Of a DNA stretch of 64,000 nt, positions 46,916 through 57,299 are shown one piece after another. Source of the stretch: Chelydra serpentina (taxonomy: Eukaryota; Chordata; Testudines; Chelydridae); assembly GCA_037349315.1 (NCBI GenBank), contig JBAIAC010000030.1, positions 15,335,501 to 15,399,500 on the forward strand. Direction: 5' to 3'. Numbering within the stretch: the first letter of the stretch is position 1; every line of letters starts with the position of its first letter. The notes beneath the pieces were generated by a model that was not told the DNA's origin, made no database searches, and saw only the letters and a list, made by a program, of their open reading frames with translations. A program made the translations under genes and the position numbers.

Positions 46916-47739
46916 AGCACCATATTGAATTGTCACACCATGGCCAGTGCACGATACATAATCACACTTGATGCCTCTTTCCTTTCAGCTTATTTTCTAC
47001 TGATAGCAGCTGTGTTTAATGGCCTGGAACAGAAGGAGACCAATAAAATGGATATGCACATCAGTAGCAGAGAATGTACTGTGACATCTAATGGATATAT
47101 GTGAGATTAGCAATTTTAAAAGGTCTATGCTAAACATGAGCTAAAACTATTTAGTTCAGCAGTGAGAAGTTGAATTTCCAGTGCAGGAGCCCTTGCAAAT
47201 TCTTTGTAACCTTGCAGGGAATCTCAAGAAAAACTGTATGAATTTTAGTTACTTATTTAATCTGATTTTGAAGCATCAATCCCAGGAACTTCCATAAAGG
47301 TGTTGAGCTGATATCATTGAAGATTAAGTCCTGTATTTATCCATAAGCAAAGGTACAGCAGCAAACTCTCTTACTACCACCATTGTGTCTCAGTCTCCAC
47401 CTGCAGGAAACATCTCTCCAGGTGAGAAGATTATCTGCCTACACAATTCTTTGCCTCTCTTCTGAGACTACCAACAATGGTGCCAATTGTGGTGGGTTTT
47501 GTGCTGTGGACACTGATATGCTGTGACCTGCACTGAAACCAAGAAATGGTCTATACAGACCATAAGAAACCAATGGGAATATGGCCAAACAAGCATCAGA
47601 TGAAAACAATCTACAGGAGAAGATCTGAACTGGCCACCTAGCAGTGAAAGGTTCTATATCTCACTACCTTTGCCCTGAGCCTTTCAAGGCAATTCAAGAT
47701 TTCAGCCCAAGATATAGTAAATAATGAGCAGTACTTTGA
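46916..47739. other. No recognised gene or repeat
   Basis: Nothing recognised on either strand. Confidence 0.35.
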
Positions 47740-48245
47740 ACTTTTCTAATGCCTTTCATTTGAGTATCCCCAGTCACTTCTCAATTATTAATTAAATTAA
47801 CACCACAAAACCCCTGTGAAATAGGTAGTTTATTATTCCCATTTTACAGATCAGGAAACAGAGGCACACAAACATTTAGGGTAGGTCTACACTTACCCGT
47901 CGCGTCGGACGCGTCGGATCGATGTTCTGGGTTCGATTTATCGTGTCTTGTCTAGACGCAATAAATCGAACCAGGAAGTGCTCCCCCGTCGACGCTGGTA
48001 ATCCAGCTCGACGAACGGAGTAGGCGGAGTCGACGGGGGAGCCTGCGCGCCGCATGTGGACCCCGGGTAAGTACGTTTTCATTCGAACTAAGATAGTTCG
48101 ACTTCAGCTACGTTATTCACGTAGCTGAAGTTGCGTATCTTAGTTCGAATTGGGGGGTTAGTGTAGACCAGCCCTAAGTGATATGCTCAACATCACACAG
48201 AATCAGGGACAGACCCCCAAGGTTCCTTGCTTGCACCTTAACTAC
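47740..48245 (-). repeat. MIR/L3-like fragment, split by a foldback element
   Basis: The left part contains AACACCACAAAACCCCTGTG and TATTATTCCCATTTTACAGA, then AAACAGAGGCACACAAACAT. After the insertion it resumes with AAGTGATATGCTCAACATCACACAG-type sequence. In MIR antisense these two parts are contiguous. Confidence 0.8.
47877..48176. mobile_element. CpG-rich foldback MITE (family M2, copy 1)
   Basis: The 296-bp element at 47879-48174 has termini GGGTAGGTCTACACT and AGTGTAGACCAGCCC. It is flanked by TA at 47877-47878 and 48175-48176. A TA duplication would suggest Tc1/mariner; a TTA/TAA reading could fit PIF-Harbinger, so the superfamily is open. The interior is rich in CpG and in nested hairpins. 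One is perfect, with 13-bp arms ACTTCAGCTACGT / ACGTAGCTGAAGT at 48101-48131, inside outer arms ATTCGAACTAAGAT / ATCTTAGTTCGAAT at 48081-48094 and 48137-48150. Confidence 0.82.
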
Positions 48246-48924
48246 AAGGACATCCTACAAATCAGCCACTTGCATGAGATTCCTTCTGTTTTAGGCAAAA
48301 AATCTTACAACATTTCTCTGTCATTGAGTGTGAAACTCCAAGTCCTAGTATAAATCTGACCCAGACGTGAATATGAATATTGTCTCCTTGGCCATTCCTA
48401 CTCAAAACTGGATTCAGTTATATTCAAAAGTGTTATAAAGATCAGTGAAATTTTCTATGATTTGTGTTGAGATTCAGATTCATAACAAGCCCCCCCACAG
48501 ATGAGTTTCATGTCACTTTGCATTTAATTGAAACCTCTTTTCACAGTTCTAATCTGGACCCTTGGCAGAGCTATTCACGGGATCCCTACACAAAAATATG
48601 AAGGGGAAGTGTCTCAATATCAGATGCAACCTAAAAAAAACCCACCTGTGTTATTTTGTACTTATATGAACCTTTCAAATGATCTAAATCAATTTGGACA
48701 GCTTCCAGAACCACAGTTTAGGCAGGTTTGAGATTTTTTCTCTGATCCAATACACCCATTTAAGTACATTCTTGTGATATTAGAATTTTTAGCAATTGCT
48801 CGTTCATTAGCTTTGAGCTACTGCTTTGCTCCACACTGCTTCATATTTTATTCCGAGTGAAGAACTGTTGAAAGATTTGTGGAGCAATATCTCCTTGTTA
48901 TTGCAAGCTTGTTAGGACAAAACC
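48246..48924. other. No recognised gene or repeat
   Basis: Nothing recognised on either strand. Confidence 0.35.
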
Positions 48925-48941
48925 GTGTGTGTGTGTGTGTG
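48925..48941 (+). repeat. (GT)n microsatellite
   Basis: Eight GT units followed by GCACGCAC. Confidence 0.9.
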
Positions 48942-49189
48942 CACGCACCTTACATGTTCTGAAGAATTCGGTAAGGTAGGCTGAAAAACAAAGTGAAAAA
49001 CGTGCATATCTGACATACACAGAATACATTGCTTTGAATAGGGCAGCATAATCTTATCAGCTTTGCTATACAATCTCTCCTAAGTGGGCAGAAAAAATAC
49101 TTCGTATAGCTTTAAGAATGTTATTGATGTGACGCTTTCTTAATTAATAATAATTACACTATGTTGGGTTGATGTAAGTCCTCTACTTA

Positions 49190-49997
49190 GTGGAGAAGGA
49201 GAGGTAATAATTGATGACATCAAGAAGACATAGGTATTTAATGCCTATTTTGCTTCAGTATTCACTACAAAAAGATCAGATACTCAACATAATTAATATT
49301 AACAAGAGGAAACAAACACAAGCCAAAATAGAGAAAGAACAGGTTAAAGAATATTTAGATAAAATAGATGTATTCAAGTTGGCAGGGCCTGATTAAATTC
49401 ATCATAGGATACTTAAGAAACTAGCTGAGGCAATCACGGAATTGTTAGCAATTATCTTTGAGAACTTATGGAGGATGGGTGAGGTCCAGAGGAGTGGAGA
49501 AGGGCAAACATAGTACTTGTTTTTAAAAAGGGGAACAAAGAGGGCCTGGGGAATTATAGACCAGTCAGCCTAACTTTGATACCTGGAAAGATACTGGAAC
49601 AAATTATTAATCAATTTGTAAGCACCTAGAGGATAATAGAGTTGTAATGATAACCCTAGGGGATAATAGGGTTATAAGGAAGAGCTAAAGTGGATTTGTC
49701 AAGAACAAATCATGCCAAAACAACCTTTGATCGGGTTACTAGCCTAGTGGATAGAGGGAAAGCAGTAGACATGATATATCTTCATTTTAGTAAGGCTTTG
49801 GACACAGTCCCACATGATATTCTCATAAGCAAATGTGGTCTAGATAAAGTTACTATAAGGTAGGTGCAAAATTAGTTAAAAGACCATACTCAAAGAGTAG
49901 TTATCAATGGTTCGCTGTCAAAGTGGGAGGACGTATCCAGTGGAGTCATGTAGGGCTGAGTCCTGAGTCTGGTACTATTCAATATTTACATTACATG
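49190..49997 (+). mobile_element. CR1 reverse-transcriptase fragment, decayed
   Basis: Scattered CR1 ORF2 motifs appear across frames: an opening like TTPKRSDTQH..., then KRGNKEGLGNYRPVSLT-type sequence at about 49530-49580 (GGGAACAAAGAGGGCCTGGG), [11 protein letters not shown] at about 49785-49820, and GLSPESGTIQYL near 49955. The product would be the finger and palm of RT. It has many frameshifts and stops. A small duplication, GGATAATAG twice near 49630-49670, lies where CR1 has a single copy. Confidence 0.82.
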
Positions 49998-50345
49998 ACT
50001 CACCGCAGCAAGAAAGCATGGATAACCATCTGGAAGCTTACCAGCAACCCAAAGACGACAGAGGAACACTACAACAGATCAGGTCACATACCATCTCCTA
50101 GAAAATGGCTGTCACCAAACAAACAAGCCAAGACATGGCATAAGTGGCAAGAATACAAGGAGAGTTATAATTCTGGGGCACAGTACACAATGACCAAATT
50201 AGCCTATGGAATTAACACCCTCGAGAATGGCAATGCCGCCTACATAGACAACTGTCATACTGAACAAATCACACACTTCAGACCAGCAACAAAGAACTGA
50301 TTAATCAAGTTGTATAACACGTGCTCAACCACATGCAAAAATTAA
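49998..50345 (+). mobile_element. Fragment of a second, non-CR1 LINE type
   Basis: A frame starting SKKAWITIWKLTSNPKTTEE (about 50005-50065) resembles the linker between endonuclease and RT of LINEs whose proteins contain AWxxIRKL and later GLDDIxTEQIKHFGP. The later part is visible as TEQITHFRPATKN (about 50260-50300), in the same 125-codon frame 49923-50300 as the start of the fragment but with frame changes between. I cannot name the clade with certainty. It abuts the CR1 fragment directly. Confidence 0.6.
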
Positions 50346-51224
50346 AGTGGTTATGTGGCACTAGAAACTGACATAGTCCAAGTACATGGTGACATATAGC
50401 AGAGAACACTACATGCTCAGATTAAGTTTGCATTTCTCAAGGCTCTGCCTCATTCAAATCCATAAAATATATTTTCCATTTAACGCTTATATCTGAATGC
50501 TGTTTAAATGGCAAAAACAAATAGTCACCAGTGCCGTTTTAACAGAAACCTGCAATCTTGAGATTAGAATGTAATTTCCCTGGGACTGTATTTTATATAT
50601 GCAGCTTTAGCTCTTTTGAGCTGTCCCATTGTCTGGGCACAGCAGTACTGGAAAGTGTCATTCACAGCAATATAAATCATCCTAGGATAACTGGTCTCCC
50701 AATCTAGCTAAGAAAACTGTTTGTTTTCTAGGGAATGCTATGGCACTTACTGCCAATAAATCAAAGGAAATTTTCGTCATTCAATTCAGTGTTATCATTT
50801 TTAAAATAATCTGTTTAGAGTAAAAGCTACAAATTGGTGACTGCATGTCAGGAAGTTGATGTTCACACTTGCTCCCCTCGTTAGAGCACTTGAAAAAACA
50901 ACTTCAAGATAACAGAGACAGCTGAATCATACCATCACATCCAAGCCAACATTAAGAACTGCTTGGCTTTGTTTAAGAGTCTGAAAGTTTAGGATTTTTC
51001 CACCATAGTTTTCCATACTTGCTGAACGTAGGTGGTTATGGTACTATGAAGTGTTACCTTAGGTGGTTATGGTTGCATTAAAGACTTTTTTAAAGGAATA
51101 TTTTAGTAAATACAATTTAAAGTGTACATATTAGTTACTCTCGGACTGGAATAAGATCACATCACTTATTAACATGGTATTTACTAACGTCTGAAAACAA
51201 TTCAGATCCCTACACACTGTATAG
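50346..51224. other. No recognised gene or repeat
   Basis: Nothing recognised on either strand. Confidence 0.35.
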
Positions 51225-51378
51225 CCCCCAATTCAGCTAACAATTCTGATTGAGAAAAACACTTAAGCATGTACTTTATTCTAAGCATGAGTTTCAGTCC
51301 CATTAAAGTCAATAGGACTTACAGCTTTAAGCCTGTTAAAGTTAAGCGTTTGCATAAGTGTTTTGCTGAATTAGTGTC
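51225..51378. repeat. Palindromic repeat, family P copy 2
   Basis: AACACTTAAGCATGTACTTT near 51258 pairs with the inverse of AAGCGTTTGCATAAGTGTTTT near 51344. The centre reads TCCCATTAAAGTCAATAGGA, itself nearly palindromic. The outer ends AATTCAGC and GCTGAATTAG pair. Confidence 0.75.
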
Positions 51379-51794
51379 TATAAATGGATTCAGTGCCTTG
51401 TGAAAGATTAGTCAATTTTCCTCAGAGACAATGGGGCCAAATTCTGTTCTCAATTACACTATCTTGTGACCAAGTAGAGAAAAAGGGCTAAATCCAGCTC
51501 TCAGTTACAGAGAACTGAACCTGTGTGAATGAGAGCAGATTCTGACACACTGAAATCAGTGGGTTGGCAAGAGGGTGGCTATAAATTAAGAAAGAATTTG
51601 GCTCATATATTATTGTTATTGCTCCCAGTGGGACAATTTTGGGGTGGGCTTTGCACCATATTATGCCCAAACCTAAATCCACTGATGTCAAAAGGATTTT
51701 ATTAGGGTAAATGAGGATAAAATTTGTTTACCTTTACCAAACAACCTGTCTTGCTGTTGTTGTTATTATTAATAATCATTTTTGTTATGGTCAT

Positions 51795-51905
51795 GTCTAT
51801 GGACCAGCCAAGATCGGGGTCTTTCTATGCTGGCACTAGGCACTGTAAAAACACAGAGTAGTAGACAGTCCCTGCCCTAAAGCACTTACAATCTAAATAG
51901 ACAAG
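51795..51905 (-). repeat. Ancient amniote repeat fragment
   Basis: GGCACTAGGCACTGTAAAAA, ACAGTCCCTGCCCTAAAGCA and CTTACAATCTAAATAGACAA match in order an old L3/MIR-related sequence I know from amniote genomes. Family uncertain. Confidence 0.55.
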
Positions 51906-52625
51906 AGAGAGAAAGAGTAGGGGTTTTATCTACAAGATGGGTCAGACTATATCCATGGGTGTTTTGGTGGTATAGTAATTTACACCTATGCAAAGTGAAT
52001 GCAAAGAACTAAAAATATTGCAAGGCAGTGGCGAATGGGACCAAATCTCCCTACACAGCGATACTAGCAAAGCATTTGTACTACATGTCCCTTTAAGATA
52101 CTTTCCTTGGAAAAATGTAACAGCCATTTTGCTATGGTGAGCTCATGGCAGCCACACAGGAATGAATTTCATGCATCCCAATACCATACTTGTCCCAAGA
52201 AGTGGAAGAAAGAGTAAGTCCAATGATCAATGGGTGTCCTTTCAGAGCAGGAAAGACAGATTTCACAGATCGGGTCAAATTCAGATCTGGTATGAGCAGT
52301 TGTAACTGAATTTGGCCCACTGACATACCCTGATTGTGCTGAACATACTTAAAGTAAGAGCTCAAGAGAAATCCTCTCTCTTAAGGCCTGGTTGCCCCAT
52401 GTGCAATAGTTAGTCGTGCTCATCATGATCCAGAGATTTCCTATTACAGTCCAAAGGCATCAGCCTGTGTGTTTTCCCTTGAAAAGGGATGCTAAAAATG
52501 AGGTCTTTTTCTGAGGGCATGTTTATGTGGGGGAAGTTAGTGTGCAGCAAGTTAGGGTGTGAATTTACAACACACTGGCTATTCCGCACTAATTCCACAA
52601 TTGGAGACTCTTACTGCACATTTAA
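51906..52625. other. No recognised gene or repeat
   Basis: Nothing recognised on either strand. Confidence 0.35.
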
Positions 52626-52919
52626 GGGCTTGTCTTCACTACCCGCCGGATCGGCGGGTAGCAATCGATCTTTCGGGGATCGATTTTTCGCATCTCGTTT
52701 AGACGCGATTAATCGATCCCCGAAAGCGCTCCCCGTCGGCTCCGGAAATCCAACTCATCGAAAGGTGGAAGCGGAGTCAACGGGGGAGCGGCAGCGATCG
52801 ACTCGCCGCCGTCCTCATGGCCAGGTAAGTCGATTACGATACGCCGACTTCAGCTACGTTATTCACGTAGCTGAAGCTGCGTATCGTAGATCGACCCCTC
52901 CCCTAGTGTAGCCCTGGGC
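52626..52919. mobile_element. CpG-rich foldback MITE (family M2, copy 2)
   Basis: About 294 bp with degraded ends GGGCTTGTCTTCACT and AGTGTAGCCCTGGGC. The inner hairpin of copy 1 is conserved (from 52847 to about 52876). The outer arms GTCGATTACGATACG (52829-52843) and CGTATCGTAGATCGAC (52880-52895) differ in sequence from copy 1 but still pair. The blocks GCTCCCCGTCGGC and CAACGGGGGAGCGGC correspond to GCTCCCCCGTCGACG and CGACGGGGGAGC in copy 1. Confidence 0.82.
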
Positions 52920-53644
52920 TTAGAGTACCCTTGGGTGGCTTAACTTAATGCACTTCCAGAGTGAATTAAGCTGCTGTGCACAAAGGCATTCTTACTGTGC
53001 AGGAGGAATGTCCACACAAGGAGTTAATGTGGAGTAGCTAGCTACTGCAGACTTTTTCCCTGTATAAACAAGAGTTCTCCCCAAGTCACAATACTGTTCT
53101 CTGTGGCTATGTTCAGTCATGTCACTATAACATATGTACATGGAGGACAGCCGAACATATTGCTCTGTGTTAGGAATAATCCAAATAAAATGAAGAAATG
53201 GCGCAGATATGTATGTGTCTGCCAAACCAAGCTCCTTATTCCCTGCATTGCTCCGTCTACCTAAAACCCCAGCATTGAACTGTTTGTCATACAACATTAC
53301 ATACTTTCATTTCGGAACAAATCATTTCATATCTTCCATTGCCACTAAAGGCTGTAAAATTCTGATTTACACAATTTTCACACTTTCCTAAATGCCCATA
53401 AAGGCTCTGGAGCCAAGAGACCACGCTTTTTGCTGCCTTTAGGAATTAGAAAATGAAAGCAATTGTCTTCAGATGGAGATAATAGCTACTGTGGCATATG
53501 ATAAGTAGTTCAGTGCTGAGGCTGTAGCAAAATGGAGCACAGTCCTTGATTCCTGCAACACCTTACACAGATAACTAAACTTAGAATGACAAAAGAATGA
53601 CACATACCAGGCATCAAGGAAATCACACAAAAACCCCCCCGCTT
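52920..53644. other. No recognised gene or repeat
   Basis: Nothing recognised on either strand. Confidence 0.35.
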
Positions 53645-54270
53645 TGTATTTACATAGAGAAGCTGTTTTCAGCAGGGGATCTCAGAGCTCTTTATTTTTA
53701 CTCTGGGTGAAATTCTGTGCTGTCTATCTAAGAGGCACAGCACAGAATTTGCTGCCCATGGGGAAAGCCATCGTTGCATGCTTCCAATCCTGAGCTGTCT
53801 TCCGGGCAACTTAGACAGGCCTGGGGGCCTATCTAGGTTATGACAGCCTCCCTGAGCTCACCCATGAGCCACAGTCCTGCCCCAAATCTCTGCAGTGCTG
53901 CCCCCTGCCTCCCACTACACTAGGGCTTGCAAGGGGATCCTTGGAGCGCAAACTTATGGCTACCTTCTATAGCGCCTGGATCAAGGGAATCTTCCCCAGG
54001 CTTGATACAAGGCTTTTTAGGGCCTCTGTACATGCTCCGGCCCTTTTAACCATCGTAAGGGGTCCGGAACAGAGGTGAGGATCTCACCCAGAATAACCAC
54101 ATCTTATAGTACTTCTGTGAGGAGTTATTATTCCCATTTTACAGACATGGAAACTGATCCCAGAGATAAAGTTTCTTGTCCAAGATCACACAGTGAGTCC
54201 GTAGATGAGGCTGGAATAGAACCCAGAAGCCCTAGACTCACGGTCCTTTGCTTCAACCACTAGATACTCT
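53645..54270 (-). repeat. MIR/L3-like copy, split by a foldback element
   Basis: The left scrap (GGGGATCTCAGAGCTCTTTA) and the main part after the insertion (TTATTCCCATTTTACAGACA, GTCCAAGATCACACAGTGAG, GGAATAGAACCCAGAAGCCC, CTTCAACCACTAG) are the MIR antisense order ending at about 54255. Confidence 0.8.
53698..54096. mobile_element. Foldback element inserted in the MIR-like copy
   Basis: The ends TTACTCTGGGTGAAATTC and GATCTCACCCAGAATAA are inverted repeats. An inner pair, AAATTCTGTGCTG and CAGCACAGAATTT, lies at 53710-53751. The duplication is unclear (TTA against TAA, as at the M2 elements). GC content exceeds the flanks in the middle. Confidence 0.6.
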
Positions 54271-54689
54271 CCCACCCAGAGCAGCATTTCTTTGTGTACA
54301 CTGTGCCAAAATTCATTCTTGATTCATAAGGAAAATATGATAAAAAACAGGTTGCTTAGTGAAACTAGATTTAACCCAATGCCCTTCCACCACATTCTAA
54401 TGACTCTCTGGGGAGCCACAAATTGGAGCTGTATGATTATGAGAAAGGGAGCAGCGGCAGCACATTATAACTCTGATGCATTACAAAAATGGTAAAAAAA
54501 AAGTCCTCTGGGAGGGAGAATGTCTGATGGAATCAAATACGACTCTTTCAGATCAGAAGCTCTTGCAGCACTCCAGCCAAACTACTGCATGCTGCAGTGT
54601 CAATGTCCTTGTGCATGGCAATTTCCAAAGAGAGCAAAATAAACACATTCTGTTCAGCTAACTATTTGAGAAAAAAAGAAATTCCGAAG
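54271..54689. other. No recognised gene or repeat
   Basis: Nothing recognised on either strand. Confidence 0.35.
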
Positions 54690-54995
54690 GTCAAATTCAG
54701 CTTTATCCTTTTTAAATCCTTCCTTTAAACCCACCTCTGTCGCGGCACCTACATATTACTCCTGTTTGGCTTTGATTAGGGAAGTGGCAAGCTAAGACTT
54801 CTGCTTTTCTACTAAACTCTGTTATATTGTTAGTTCATCTTCCAATTCTCTCCCCATCATTTGTCTATTGCATCCACCTGTTTGATCCTCTCCAATGCTT
54901 AGACTGAGATCTCAGAGACAGAGACGGTCTTTTAAAAAAAAATACCTGTACTCTGCCTAGCACAGTGAAGCCCTAATTTTTTATTAGGAGTCTGA
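54690..54995 (+). repeat. L3-like ancient LINE 3' region
   Basis: TCCTTTAAACCCACCTCTGT near 54720, AGACTGAGATCTCAGAGACA near 54902 and TGTACTCTGCCTAGCACAGT followed by GAAGCCCTAAT correspond in order to the element at 5482-5935. Confidence 0.6.
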
Positions 54996-55033
54996 GATAA
55001 TACCCTAAAAAAATAGTAACATTCTGCACAGAC

Positions 55034-55245
55034 TGGGGGAGGGATAGCTCAGTGGTTTGAGCATTGGCCTGCTAAACCCAGAATTGTGAGTTTGATCCTT
55101 GAGGGGGCCACTTAGGGATCTGGGGCAAAAATCTGTCAGGGGACAGTACTTGGTCCTGCTAGTGAAGGCAGCGGACTGGACTTGATGACCTTTCAAGGTC
55201 CTTCCAGTTCTAGGAGATTGGCATATCTCCATTTAAAAAAAAAAA
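55034..55245 (+). mobile_element. tRNA-derived SINE, copy 2
   Basis: Same structure as copy 1. The A box TAGCTCAGTGG (55045-55055) is intact; the B box is changed to GTTTGATCC (55090-55098). The tail ends GGAGATTGGCATATCTCC, followed by A12. Confidence 0.92.
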
Positions 55246-55261
55246 GGCTACATTTTGAGTT

Positions 55262-55500
55262 GGGGGGTGTAATTCTCAGCTCAAGAAGACATATCTAGGG
55301 CTGCTCACTAAAAACAGAGTGAAGCCATGACTGCAGAGGCTATGGGAGGAGGCATGTACCCAGGACAGCTAGCCCCTCCCACCACTTGTGTTGCTGCGGT
55401 AACACATTGTTTTTAGCAAGCCAGCTCCAGCAAAGCTAGCGCAGGTATGCCTCTTTGAGCGGGGAATTACACCTCCAGTTTGAAGTGTAGATATACTCTA
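55262..55500. mobile_element. Foldback (MITE-like) element
   Basis: GGTGTAATTCTCAGCTCAAG from 55267 pairs with CTTTGAGCGGGGAATTACACC ending near 55473. The right end GAAGTGTAGATATACTCT recalls the TGTAGACATA end of the element at 10222-10508. No coding capacity. Confidence 0.65.
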
Positions 55501-56689
55501 AATCTCTATGCTATTCAAAATCTGGCCTAACACATGTGAAAAGACACTAGGCCAAATTCTACTGCCATTTACACTATATATAACAGAGCAAAATTTAGCC
55601 TCCTGTCTACCAGGAACCAACTTCTCCTATATTATTCTTATTTCACTATAAGAAACAATCTGTAACTCTCCCCTCCCAGTAAAACATCTAACTCAGTTTA
55701 ATGTGAAAAAAAATGAGCTACTATCTTACTCAAATGCCTCCAATTGCTGAAGAAAAATATATCTATTCTACTGGCGCTCTGAATAATTGAATAGGTTATT
55801 TACTGGCACCCGGTAATGTGTGGATGATTGCATTCTAGGAGGTATTTAAGGTTAAAGTCCAAAACTGCAGAACCAAAAGCTGTTTTCTATTCACATTTGG
55901 CTAGAGATACCCTAAATGAAAGGGACCACCCACAATCTGACACTTAGGGAGGCTGCAGTGCGTTGAATCTGCTGAGAGGCAGTTATAAAAATGGATTCAA
56001 TGAAAAGCTGTTAAACACTAGGGGAAAAAATGACAGAGTACATTTTTTAAAAAATTGAACCAACAAAAATATATTTATACTCTAGAACAGAACCTTCTTA
56101 TAGTGAACTCATTTATAGTGGAAGGAGAATAAAGTCCAATATTGTTTCAATATGCTGCAGTGTGCAAATTTCTGTTCCTATTAGTTGAAGTCGTACTGTG
56201 AAGAAATTTGCTTTAAGTCAGATCAAATCTTTAGAGGAACTGAATTCCTGCCGTTCCCACTGACTATTTTACTCAGCACTGAACTCAGGATTTGGCCCTA
56301 TAGGAGTGTTCTACTGAAGTACACTTATAATAAATATTAATGCCTGCAGAGGTTAGCTTAATATATTTACACAGAGTGTTTCTCTCTTGAGTTCAAACAA
56401 GGGAAGGTAGCTAAGCAAAAAAGCAATCTGATGGTAAACAATAAAGGAAACGTGATTTTTCACCATGATACATAGTCCCTTTGAAACAATTCGGAGCTTT
56501 CATTTCTAGGAGCTTTGTCAGAACCCAAGCAGTATGTTAGCAGACCCTAAAAGTCACTGTGTCAGACAAGCCAGATAGTACAAGGTAGTGGGCAACTGAC
56601 CATTGTTGCCCTAAAAATGTTAAAAATTCTTTGTCCCTCCATGCACTGAGGTCTTAATCTAGCAAGGGGCTGAACAATCTAGTTCCAAA
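55501..56689. other. No recognised gene or repeat
   Basis: Nothing recognised on either strand. Confidence 0.35.
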
Positions 56690-56787
56690 CCAGAAAAGCA
56701 TCTTGGTACATGCTTAACAGTGTCACTGGATTTACTCATTGCTTAAAATTAAGCATGTACTTTAGTTTTTTGCTGGACTGGGGCCAA
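56690..56787. repeat. Palindromic repeat, family P copy 3
   Basis: GGTACATGCTTAACAGTGTC pairs imperfectly with AAATTAAGCATGTACTTTAG. The outer AAAAGCATC and TTTTTTGCTGG pair. It is shorter and more decayed than copies 1 and 2. Confidence 0.6.
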
Positions 56788-57117
56788 CGTACTCAACACC
56801 TTGCAGAACCATGCCCTCTGTACAGGCAGCTGGTCATTATTCTCATTTACTCAAAATAAAAATATCCTAGGCACACTGGAATTTTTAACACTAATGCAAA
56901 AGTACCTTAGAGTAAAATGTGTTTCTTGTACCAGATTTGCAATGACAAGGTTGTTGAATGATAAAATTCACCTCAATTCAGAGAACCTGCAAAGGGACCT
57001 ACGTACTACATAAATCCCATGTTAAAGGCTTAAATGGTGTGTAGAGCCTTTCATCATATATGATTTTATATTGATACATTACAGCACTTAGTTGGCTTTT
57101 GGTGATTGTTAGCCTTA

Positions 57118-57283
57118 TTGCCTCGCGAGGTTGTGGAATCTCCATCATTGGAGGTTTTTAAGAACAGGTTAGACAAACACCTGTCAGGAATGATCTAGTT
57201 ATTACTTAGTCCTGCCTCGTGTGCAGAGGACTGGACAAGATGACCCATTCAGCTCCATTCCAGTCCTACACTTCTATGATTCC
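57118..57283 (+). mobile_element. CR1 3' terminus (subfamily A)
   Basis: GAGGTTGTGGAATCTCCATC, GACAAACACCTGTCAGGAAT, CTTAGTCCTGCCTCGTGTGC and CTTCTATGATTCC match 975-1136. About 165 bp remain, covering the last ORF2 codons and the 3' end. Confidence 0.9.
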
Positions 57284-57299
57284 AGGAGTGAAAATAAGC

